From contig CBFFRP010000242.1 of assembly GCA_965644295.1 (NCBI GenBank), positions 170,401 through 234,400 of the forward strand: DNA of 64,000 nt, in the 5' to 3' direction. This document shows positions 44,448 to 54,626 of this stretch, in pieces. Position 1 is the stretch's first letter, and each line of letters starts with the position of its first letter. The notes under the pieces are model-generated. The model had not been told where the DNA came from. It saw nothing but the letters and a program-made list of their open reading frames with translations, and did not search any database. The position numbers and the translations under genes are program-made. The DNA comes from Paraphysomonas bandaiensis (lineage: Eukaryota > Chrysophyceae).

Positions 44448-47400
44448 ATGGGGGTGTCTGGTGGAATGAAGAAGCACTCAGAGCTGAAGTTGAAGACGAT
44501 ACATGGCCGAAAAGATGACCTGCACAAGTGCTCAAACTCTACACCAGTCAAAAATTACGCTCCGGCTAGAATTGAAGTGCGACAAAAAGAAATCGAAGCC
44601 GACGTGAAGGAGCTCTTGTTTCTAGAAGAGGCAAATTAACTGAGGTAAATCGAACTCATATTTGAGTTATTTGTAATCATGTTTCCAGATTCAACGACAG
44701 AAGGAATTGCGTCGAGCAAGGGAAGAGGCTCGCCGAGCTCACCGTCTGCAGTATAAAGCGGCTAGAATTGTACAAAGTGTGATTAGCCGTTTTCTATATA
44801 TATACGTAAAGTACGATCATCTATGATAATCCAGGACTACTTAAAGTATGTTGTCTTCCTTTGTTTTTGATGCAGTTGATGTTACAGTTGCTGACATAGG
44901 TATTTGCTATATAAAAATTCAATTGCTACAGCTTCGTGGGGAGCCAGCGTTATTCGAAAATTTGCGGTAAAGGTATATGCAGTACATCAGCTTACGCATT
45001 CTTGTACAATATGATCGTTGGGTGTACCCAGCAGGTAACGCATAAGGTACACTCTAGTGTCTCGACAACGAGCCATCAAATAAACTGCAGTCCAGTCGTG
45101 GGACTATATTGAGAAGTGTGTATGCACTAATGTTCAGCTGGTGAGAAATACAACTAAGCGGATACTGACTCGAGTGGTGGATATGGGTACTCGTACAGCT
45201 GCCCTTTGCATATTGGCAGTCACTAGAAAAAAGAACCCGCGTAAAGCTGCAAATAAAAAGAACAGCCGGAATATAGCGAACATGAGGTTAAGGAGAGCGG
45301 CCCATCGAGCTTCTAGGACAAGTAAGGGGGCTCATGGACGAGGTAAAGTGTACCTACGCCATCATCTTTTATTCGGCGATACGATGTATCGCCACAAGAG
45401 TGTGTTTACACACGGATGGTACAATCCTGCGAATAAGACGAATTACGCACCTAAGACTTCCAAGGAAGTTTCCCCTAACAATCTCAACAAAGCGCATGTG
45501 TCCAAGCAGGTCACGACTATCACTCTAACGCGATCTCCTCCAGCTTTGCACAGCTTGACGTCTACGGCTACGTTTAATCGCCACGACAGAAACCCCGAAG
45601 AAGCAACAAGGAAATCGGAAAAAGAATTGGAACAAGAGAGAGCTGCTAAACTAGCAATGCTGCAGAAACAGAGAGAAGAAAAACGAAAACTAGAAGAAGT
45701 TAATCATTTGAAAATCATGGAAGAGGTACGTGATATTAGGTTTTTGTGGCACAATTTCTAACGCTGTGCACAGAACAAGCGACACAAAAAGAAGTAATTG
45801 ATAAATTTCGCAAACAAACTTCCAAGCGAGATCTAATGGCACTAGATAGTCCAAACAAGGAGAATATTGGCCGAATAGTTACCGAACAGATACAGCGCGC
45901 GAAAATTGTGAATACTCTTCGAGAGAAGCGCAGATTGTCTGAGAAACGAAAAATTGAGCTCGTGTGGGCTGAACACAAAAGAATGGAGGAAGAGCTAAAG
46001 CTTAATTATGACATACGAAGATTTGCGATTCGAAGACATACAAACCGAAGGTTTAGATATATCGCTGCTTTGTGTAAATGCGATGGCAGCTACAACTGGG
46101 GTCAATATGAAGGGTACCAAAGTTGTGAATATTACTTCGGAAACTGATGTCGTCTCTGCTATAAACCACATGCTGTACATAGTGACTCCGACGTTTGTGA
46201 TATTGAAGTTAACGCGAGAAAAGGAGTAAAAAATGTGATAGCTGAAGAGAAAATGAAAGTAGATGACGTTGTGGATGGCGGGAGTGATAGTATAATGAAA
46301 GATAACTTTGACTCCACAAGAGGTTGCAATGTAGTTGTGGAGAAAGAATCCAATAAGGAAGCAGCAGCAATGGATAAACGTGTACAGCTAGCTGGGGTTG
46401 AAACCAAAAACGAGGTCAAACCCAAGAAAAAGGCTTTTTGGACTCCGCTTAAATCTAACGTACAGCTAGTTGCAGCAGAGGAACAGGAGAAAATTGCCCT
46501 AGAAAAGTTAGAGAAGGATAAGGAGAAGGCTCATCAACAGGTATGACTAACTCAATCCTAATATTTGCAGTATTGTGAATCCTTGCGGTGTACAGCCGCC
46601 GAAGACAGTTTTATGTATTGTTTTGATTAGTTGCAGACCGTTTGGGACCGTGTGTTATATTTAATTAAATATTGAATGCCAATGAATCCTGTTTTGACTG
46701 TCTTATTATTGATGGTTTGAGGTAACGTATCAACTGCTCAGGCGTTACGCGATGCTGCAGTTAAAAAACGAGTTGCGGCTAGAATTGAAGCAGAGAAGGA
46801 AGCAAGGGTGCGCGCTGCCTTTGTAGAGGAGTTGAGAAGAAAAGAGCTTGAGATGGTGTGTATTGGCTTTTTTGTTTTCAAACTAACACTTGAGCAGCGC
46901 CTTCAGAAACTGAAAGCATATATAGAGCACCGCCGAATAAGTCGAAACCCAAGCCACCCGTATTATCGATAGAAGAGGCTGCTGCAATTTCAATGAAGAA
47001 TGAAGAAAAGGCGAGAGAGCGCGCCGAACAACAGGTCAGAGTCCAATTTTGATTGCACCCTACACATGTCACAGTGGAAGTGTACGATATTTAGCTTTCC
47101 TGTAATTCTTCTGCTTCTAACAGTTCTAAATTTTCAAAAGCAACATGAGGCAGCATTGAAAAAGCGGGTTGCATCTCGTATTGCTGCACAGAAAGAGGAA
47201 AAGAAAAGAGCCACAGAGGCTGAAGAATTGAAAAAGGAAAAGGTGGAAAAGGTGTGTAAGATATGGTAACATATGCGATATTTTCTGTTGTTGTTGCTAA
47301 AAGTTTCTATAGCATCTCTGTAACAGTTAATATAGGTCTCAATGAAGGCATCACGACTAGTCAAGAAACAGAGACGTGAAAACAGGTTTATCTCACAGTT

Positions 47401-49045
47401 TAAGAATTCGAGCAAATGTGATAGAAAACTCATCAAGACTCAGGAATCTAATTCTGCGCGTGTGATAGGATCGATTACCCGTACCGTGAATCTGAATGGC
47501 ACTGGAAGTGCCCCTGGGTTATTCGCGCATCCACATATTTCTTCTCCACTTGAGACTGACTTTGATAGCGACAGCGATGATGCAAATACCTCAAATGGGT
47601 CGAATTCTTGTGAATGTGGGAGCGGGTGTGGTAGACACGTGGGAATGGAGCAGCGAAGAGACGAAAGAGCTCATAGTGGACAAATATAAAATGCCTAATA
47701 TTTGTCAACGAAACAATCAGATGTTACTATATGAATTAAACAGCAGGAAGTTGGAGTCTGAAAAAGGTTCTGAACGGAACATGCCTCCTGCGAAGCGCTC
47801 TAACCATGAATCCGCACAATCTAATTCTCAGAACACTCTTCCTGTTTTGTAGGTATTTGACCCCAGTCGTGGGAAGCTTGTACCCAATGCGAATCCTGCA
47901 GCCTTACACAACAGTCCATTTCTACAGTCTATATCACCACCTGTCGCTTTTCCAAAAAATCGTCTTGTCTTCCTGAGTTAGCACATTCACGAGTAAGAAA
48001 GTCTGTAGAGGACAAAAAGTAAGGGTGTACGCTTTATGCTTCGATGTCTGTTGCTGACTTTCTCCTTAGAACTGAGAAGGTTTCATCAATAATATCTATG
48101 GTGGAGAAAGCCCGAAGGATGTTAAAAGAAAGCACATCAGTAATGACAGACACCACTACTGCGATACTTGTGGAGCCTATTATAATGAATCGCGTGATGT
48201 AGCTGTCAGTTCCGCATGTGGAAGAAAGTATCCGAAGCGAAATAAAATTCAGGACAAACTAAAGGAAAATTCTAACCTGATGAGGTCAGTATGTCAAGAT
48301 CCTAGCCGAAAACTCTGGAAACAGGATGGGAGGACGACGAATAAAGTAGACAATAAAAGCAAAAAACTTCCTGTAGGGTTCAGCGGTCCTCAGGGCGTCG
48401 TGGCTGCCCATTTTACGAAGAAAACGCCATCAAATACGGAGCGGAGGACTCACGGTACACATGCTGATATTAAGCTGCAAACATTGGGAAAACACAGTCA
48501 TGTAAAATCCAAGATGTCGCTAAACATGAGCTGTCGTAATGTCAAGGTAACTAGCTCACAAGTTGGTTTTGAGAAGGAGTTGTTGACTATCGAGTCCGAC
48601 AATGCCTCTAGCGGATATGCAGACCAACATGTAGACCGTTGTTATAATATCGATGACACAGCAGATTATAATATGACTTTGCTTGGGGATGAGTTTAAAG
48701 ATGGTTTTGATATCGAAGATGATGAGATTGAAGATACCTTATATCACGATTGCGATTTCAATGAAGATATAGTGGGCTGGAAGTAAATTATACTAAGGTC
48801 CCCGATGGGGTTGAGGGTTATGAGCTCATGCTCTATGAGGAGTGTAAGAGGCTGCGTGCCCAGATTGAGGAAAAGCATTATGCTGCACAGAGGAGTGGTA
48901 CAAAGACATGGGAGGAGAAATAGGTGAATGCGTCAGTGAGAAGGCGTACGAGAAGATTGAGCATGTATATGAATTCAACGATGGAAATACCATAGCCTAT
49001 TTACACGAAGAGGAGGAAAGGAGAAAATTACAATTGACAGACACT
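44448..49045 (+). CDS. Coiled-coil protein gene with repeated frame breaks, possibly INCENP-like
   Basis: A chain of coding-looking segments with short introns. They include 'QYKAARIVQSVISRF' (IQ-like, near 44750), long Lys/Glu/Arg helices (45580-45730, 45790-46000, 46450-46540, 46750-46860, 47140-47250), and two related units 'KKRVAARIEAEKEARVRAA' and 'KKRVASRIAAQKEEKKRAT'. Past the helices come 'TDFDSDSDD' and, one frame over, 'WEWSSEETKELIVDKY', which weakly recalls the INCENP IN-box. The best-looking frame shifts by one base at about 45.77, 46.00, 46.17, 46.9, 47.6, 48.77 and 48.9 kb without a convincing intron at every one. It may be a decaying gene, misread junctions, or assembly indels. 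A Cys-rich 'YCDTCGAYYNES' near 48150 may be part of it or of a second gene. Confidence 0.45.
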
Positions 49046-49382
49046 GTACGTGGGTAACTTATATTTTACTACTACGTATAAGTTGTACTATTCGTGGAGT
49101 GCCGTCAGGCTTGATGCAACTAACTCCACCAGTAAAAAATGTGATGACATTGATTATTGTTACGTTGTACGACATTATGTTGTTCTTAGTGTTGTGTGTA
49201 CGAATTTTATAAGTGGTAGTGTAATACATCCCCATTACTTTGTCATATATTGCAGTACAGCAATGAAATTACTATGCTTGAATTTATTTAGGTTTGTCGT
49301 TGTAGTTTAAACCAGAGCTATATTGAAATACATTGTAATATATATTGATTGGTCAACGGGAAGAAAAATATAGTATCTACTG

Positions 49383-49591
49383 CGAACCTTTTCGTGGTGT
49401 TCTGGGGGAGAAGTACCAGAGCTCTTTCTCCGGGAAACTAACATGAACCGCATATATAGTCTGCAGATAATTTTCTGCCCACTAAAATAGCCAAATGCTT
49501 GTGTGGTGCAAGGGACACTAATAAATTTCACTAGACATCTTTGTGCCCTGATGTCTAGGATATTGGGCGGCCTGCTGAAGTCAAGCATTCG
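49383..49591 (-). repeat. Dispersed repeat family, copy C (inverted)
   Basis: Its reverse complement aligns with 10891-11132 and 50133-50335 over nearly the whole length. It shares 'atgcttgacttcagcagg', 'cagaaaattatctgcaga' and 'tagtttcccggagaaagagct'. With copy B it forms an inverted pair about 540 bp apart. Confidence 0.7.
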
Positions 49592-50132
49592 TTATGTTCA
49601 CCTTGAGGACTCAAAAATCCTGAAGTCAACAGATATCGGGTGTATAACAATATTATCATTCTGCTTTTGCTCTCCGCGCTTGCTTTGAGTGATAGAGCAA
49701 ACGTGGCTGTACCTTGGTACTTGCGGCGACGTACATGCAGCTTTCGTAGCGTTAAATAGTAGGATATCAGAGTTAAGCACTAGTTCGTTAAATAGTAATG
49801 CTAAATTTGTTCTGACTCTTACACGCCTGTTGTTAAGTATAAGATATTCACTATGCTGCTTCTATTGTTATCATAGTGCACTGAGCTAGCTTTGTACTAC
49901 GTGCTGCGATGTGAATAATAAGACATTAAGCACACATTCCAGTTACTCTTAGTAGTGGATGTCTGATAATTAGCAATAGAGGCGCGTAAGAGTCAAAATT
50001 AATTCAGCCTTACTATTTATCGAACTAGTACTTAACTCCGATATCCTACAATTTGGTGCTACAAAAGCTGCTTGTGTGTCACCGCAAGCACCAAGGTGCA
50101 ACCACTTTCGCTCTCTGTTCTTACGGTGAACT

Positions 50133-50335
50133 AGCCCGGATGCTTGACTTCAATAGGCAGCCCAATACCGCGGATGCTATTGAGGTGGGCCCATTCACGG
50201 ATGCTTGAGCACTATGAGTGGACAGAAAATTATCTGCAGACAATATATGCGGTTCATGTTAGTTTCCCGGAGAAAGAGCTCCGGTACTTCTCCCCCAGAA
50301 CACCTCAAAAAGGTGCGAGTCCGACTTTGTTGAGG
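50133..50335 (+). repeat. Dispersed repeat family, copy B
   Basis: Runs from 'agcccggatgcttgacttca' to 'gagtccgactttgttgagg'. It carries GGTGCGAGTCC near the right end, B-box-like, as in copy A. The middle differs from copies A and C by short deletions. Confidence 0.7.
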
Positions 50336-50637
50336 AATGAATTTTGAATGACTGTTATGATGACGTCACCGGTGATGGCTCAGGGGATGAGAATGGGAAA
50401 ATTTTGATAACAAGCAGTGGATAGTTTTTGAAGTAGTAGGGTAGTGGGTTTTTGCTTATTATGTGGTCTTGATGACTAGATTTAAAAAAAGCATATACAA
50501 TTTTTGTATGCATTTTACTGTTGATTAGTTACTGTTGCCAAAACATAGCTGTAGAGTTGTATGAACATTGATTAACATTGTTTATATTTCACTTAGTTCT
50601 ATATATAGCATATATCAAGTGCTAGTACATTCCATTA

Positions 50638-50678
50638 CTGGTCCATTAATGGTAGTCCAGCTCCCGGTAATTATAATT
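50638..50678. mobile_element. Fragment of the 78-bp MITE family
   Basis: 'ccattaatggtagtccag.tcccgg.aatt.taat' matches the reverse complement of the right half of 11911-11988 at roughly 90% over 41 bp. The outer ends and the other half are eroded, so no target duplication is visible. Confidence 0.6.
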
Positions 50679-51352
50679 ACGTTGTGTGGATATCCAATTA
50701 CAGTCAGCGTTATACTAGTATATTGCAATCGTATTGTTGAGTCGGTTTAAACAGCCCTGCAATATTATTGATTGTTGATTGCCATATATTGTTCCCAAAT
50801 TCTGGTTTAAACTACCATTCTTTATATTGATGGACATAGCTATAGATATCGGCGCACGTATATAATGGGATCTAATATTGGACAAAGTCAATTTGGTGTA
50901 ATTTCCTAGTAACACCAATATCGGTGTAAAAAACTACTCAAGCGGTTGAAAAGCCTAGTCATTTAATCATTCCTATTTCAGTTTACAATGACTAGGTTGA
51001 CTACGGTGACTAGGTGTTATGGTATTCAACTTTCATTCAAACATGAGAGCATACTCTAGCCATCAATTAATGAATGCAGATATTGTGTACATGCAATGAA
51101 ACTTCGCATTTCAATGATATTGATACCGTTTTACGTGAAATGACACAAGCCTTCCAGCCTTGTTGCTCAGTATTCCTATAAGGGTTAAATACATCAGGGT
51201 TAAACCGACCACGACTTTGTAATGTATTAATTTACATGTTTAATAGTTGTCATGATTAAATCAAATATTTATATAACTAGCGCTTCCAGATTATAACTAG
51301 CCCGTTAAACTTGTTCCACACAAGCGGTGAAAGTTATGTGCATTATAAAACA

Positions 51353-52246
51353 CTAGTCTACAGCAATATTTGCATAGCTCTTATAGTATCCATCATCACT
51401 CATTTCAGTCATTTTAAGGAGATCAATAGTTGTAAGTGCAGCTGCCTTTGGCTCAAACGACTCAAAACCATCGTAATCAGCAGGTAATATGCGTAGTTTC
51501 TTTCCCCATTTCCGACCAGCAGATACTTTGGCAATCGTTAGATGTGGCTTCCAGGAATGAATATATTTCTCCATGCTTGAGTCTTTAATAATACCATTCT
51601 CTTTGAACTTGTCGTATATGCAAACAGTGATATTTCTCAGTGCATCTAATGCATCACTCTGTACTGGGACTGCGTGAAGAACGTTCGATTTAAATCTGTC
51701 AAGGTTTTTGAAAAAAAGTCGTCGCGGAGTAGGGATGTGGCTCAAAATTCCACGAATGCTCTCTTGGCACTCCATCAGACTACTTACAGCCATATCAATC
51801 TCGTCTTGGCGTGATAAATGCATTACAAAACACGTCAAGTGTATTTTCTTTGAAGATACGAAACAATTCTTCAAATGCGGCGATCGGTTTCTAATATATT
51901 CTTGGATTGATTCTACACAATCTCGAATTTCCTGTCCGCTGAGTCGTATGCCAACAAAAAAATTTGGCACTTTAGTTTTGACTTTGGTCTGCTTTTTTTT
52001 CTTGAAATCAACAGACTTGCGGAGTTTAGATGGTGGCTCCTCTCCATGCGGCTGTATAGACAAATCTCCGAACTTTCTGACCATAGGGTTCACTTGTATT
52101 GGTGAGTGGGCAGCATGGATCTGGTCATCTCCCACGAGGTGCAGTGAGGACAATTTATTCGACACAGCCGCTACTTTACAGTGAGACTGGTCAGGGGCTT
52201 GGAGTTTTAGGGTGGAGAATTTTCGAGTCTTCTGAAGCGTTATCAT
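51353..52246 (-). CDS. 2H phosphoesterase, AKAP7/ASCC1-like
   Basis: Single-exon 297-residue protein. After a basic, Ser-rich N-terminus comes 'FVGIRLSGQEIRDCVESIQEYI', the opening of the AKAP7 central domain. The two catalytic His motifs follow: 'KIHLTCFVMHL' (about 51795-51830) and 'WKPHLTIAKV' (about 51530-51560). This H-x-T pair defines the 2H superfamily, which includes RNA ligase-like and 2'-5' or cyclic phosphodiester hydrolases. Both motifs are intact, so catalysis is likely. The substrate is not readable; oligo-A or RNA ends are the usual candidates. The start at 52246 is the first ATG of the frame. Confidence 0.85.
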   Translation of the reverse strand: MITLQKTRKFSTLKLQAPDQSHCKVAAVSNKLSSLHLVGDDQIHAAHSPIQVNPMVRKFGDLSIQPHGEEPPSKLRKSVDFKKKKQTKVKTKVPNFFVGIRLSGQEIRDCVESIQEYIRNRSPHLKNCFVSSKKIHLTCFVMHLSRQDEIDMAVSSLMECQESIRGILSHIPTPRRLFFKNLDRFKSNVLHAVPVQSDALDALRNITVCIYDKFKENGIIKDSSMEKYIHSWKPHLTIAKVSAGRKWGKKLRILPADYDGFESFEPKAAALTTIDLLKMTEMSDDGYYKSYANIAVD

Positions 52247-52498
52247 TGTTAGTTGGGTGCGCAGGAGTGGTATGCTTGTATGATATATTTGATAATATCA
52301 TGATGTACACTCTGTATATGTGTGTATATGTGTGTATATATGTTGTGCAAAAATCGGCACTTTTTAATGAGTAAACTACAACTTTATGGGGAAAATACCA
52401 CTTTATTAGTTGTAAAACACTGTTAGAATACTCTATTCTCCTTGAACGTCATATCCGTTAGTGGCATATATCAATATTCGACCATACTTACTGCAAAC

Positions 52499-52911
52499 AT
52501 GAGTGAGACAGATTCAGACAGGGAGGAAGAGTTGCCTAAATGGTGAAGAGGAAGTGGCCGTATACGCCGACAGCCGGTTGTGTCTGTTGACTCCAATGCT
52601 GATAATATATCTGACTATAAGAAGAATCGAACAAACGCAGGAACGATATCAGCATACAAACAAAGGTTGGCCGTATTGTAGCGTGGTGTAAAGAAGAGTA
52701 CCCTGAAGCTCTAAATGATTATGAAAATTTGAAGATTCCAATCCCGAAAGACATCTGTCTTGATTACTTTGGCCATCTGTTCACACCGGCTCACGAAAGA
52801 GCGAAAGTATGTATGTATGTATGTATGTATGTATGTATGTATGTAGGTCCTAGATATGATTCTGCTGCCGATAGAATTCGATGTTTTGTAAGTAGTTGGA
52901 AACTCACATAA
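52499..52911 (+). pseudogene. Eroded coding fragment, possibly from a DNA transposon or host gene
   Basis: ATG at 52499 gives an acidic start ('MSETDSDREEELPKW') that stops within 16 codons. Further on, in another frame, 'IVAWCKEEYPEALNDYENLKIPIPKDICLDYFGHLF' (52675-52785) reads as real protein. It runs into an in-frame TATG repeat. The phrase resembles N-terminal regions of large protist families associated with tyrosine-recombinase elements, but I cannot name it with confidence. Confidence 0.4.
52806..52846. repeat. (TATG)n microsatellite, about 10 units
   Basis: Uninterrupted tatg units directly after 'gagcgaaag', inside the eroded coding fragment. The frame would encode Cys-Met-Tyr-Val repeats. 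Confidence 0.9.
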
Positions 52912-53657
52912 ACTCACATCTGCCGATACGATCGTAGTATAGATTATGTGGTCCGTGAAAGAAAATTGCGATATATCGAGTGATATAGTGATATAGAGAC
53001 CGCGTTATATCGCAAGTGGTCTGTATAATGGAGTCAGCTAAACTTAGTATTATTCGAGGGCAGACTGAAAGCAACGCTTCATAAAGACCTATTTCAATCG
53101 ATAATTAATACCTTATTCTTCACTTATTTAATATTATTGTATGGTTTAGATGACTGCATCGTTTCTTATATTTGGTGAAACGGGTCCAATTTAGCACAGT
53201 GAAGAGGTTAAACGAATCTTCAACAACCGGAATCGAATGCTATCATCTACTTCACAGAAATTTATAGTAAAATTTGTTAGATAAATGATAATATGATTAG
53301 TAAAATGTTAGAGCAATATTTTGAATTAAATAGGACTTCGTTCAAGCAACATGACTGTAATCTTCCTACCGAAGTTCTGCTGACGATGTTTTTAAGCATT
53401 TGAAACAACCGGGTTGTGAGAATCATCGTCCTATGGCTACATTCCGACATGTCATGAACATGCCTTGAATATATACTCATGAGTTATACCTAATACGCGT
53501 ATATAGTTTCTAACTAGTAGAGTATAGTGGTATGTACTGTTCAGCCCTATCTCTGATCCCTGTTACTCTCCCAAATATACCTTCAGTAAAATGACTTATA
53601 TCAGAATCGTCACACATTTAAAGTTACCCAAACTGTGAAGTCACTAATCACCTAACC

Positions 53658-53884
53658 GATTCTGTCTTAATTGTCAATCATACCGCAGGAGAAAGGTGAA
53701 TTGTATTGCTTTAAAGTGTGTTAAAATATTAGACCTAGTGTTGAGTACTTACAAACATTGAGTTGACCAGGCTTTGTCTTATCACTCACCTCCCTACAAT
53801 AAATGGTCGATGATTCTGTCTTCATTGTCAATCAAACCGCAGCAGAAAGGTGAATAGTATTGTTTTAAAGTGTGTTAAAATAAT
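53658..53884. repeat. Pair of about 75-bp direct repeats
   Basis: 'gattctgtctt.attgtcaatca.accgcag.agaaaggtgaat.gtatt' followed by 'ttaaagtgtgttaaaat' occurs at 53658-53731 and 53812-53884, with about six differences. The 80 bp between them is unrelated. This could be a local duplication or ends of a small element. Confidence 0.7.
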
Positions 53885-54626
53885 TATTCCACATAGCTTT
53901 CAGTTCATTTTTGCCCCATTTCTTCATTAATCTTTCATCCTAACATAATATAGTACCATATTACTGTACAAAATTTGGTGAAATGACACTCCATATCTAA
54001 GTTAAGCAATATAATGTGTAAAATATTTTAGGAGCTCAATAACTTTTTTGAATGTAATCATTGAATATCTATATTTTGGCTACGCTGCCAAAGCAAAAGT
54101 GAGAAAGTATGACACAGAAATAATTCCTATTTATAAAAGCTACTTATATATAGTGCATATTATTATGTTGTCTCATATCGTCTCAACTGCATACGCTGCG
54201 ACGACGACAATTAGGCGGGCAACTTGTGATACTAGGGTATTCAACCCTGGCTCATTGAGTCCAAACAGCATGTCTACAGCCCTGATTTTGTCTTAATGAA
54301 CTGTAAAGAACATTATCCTTCTAACATTATCCTTAAGACTCTACCAACAGGATTGGTTCTAGCAGAGTCCTGCATCTCAACCTTAGGTTCCTCCTCCGTA
54401 GTAATAATCGTAATGACATGTAACTATACAGCTACTGGCCATAAGCTACACACAACTTCCAAAATTAAGAAACTGCATCTTATTATCGATTATTAGAAAA
54501 AACTACTTAGGATTCCCAGGCCAACAGAAAAGCACAAAGGAATTACCTCTATCCATCTTTCTCTGCCCTACGGTGGCAAATACCGTTCAACACAAAGTTC
54601 CACCTTATTAACCAGCTTTAAGCTCA

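Larger units (their letters stand above)
49046..51352. other. Gene-free repeat-bearing spacer
   Basis: 2.3 kb of AT-rich DNA with no supported gene. It holds two oppositely oriented copies of the dispersed repeat (49383-49591, 50133-50335), a patch like the 151-bp SINE-like insertion (50040-50110), and a MITE fragment (50638-50678). Confidence 0.5.
52247..54626. other. Gene-poor spacer with an eroded coding fragment and small repeats
   Basis: 2.4 kb without an intact gene. It contains a TG-rich microsatellite (about 52305-52345), a decayed coding fragment (52499-52911), a TATG microsatellite and a pair of 75-bp direct repeats. Confidence 0.5.

Noticed and set aside
48770-48790. Ultra-short 14-15-nt introns in the coiled-coil gene
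   Set aside because: Other introns here are 43-110 nt, and a 15-nt removal does not change frame, so it cannot explain the break.
50751-50758. CAGCCCTG near 50.75 kb as the end of another hAT copy
   Set aside because: The bases next to it do not continue the MITE terminal repeat, and no partner end or duplication is visible.
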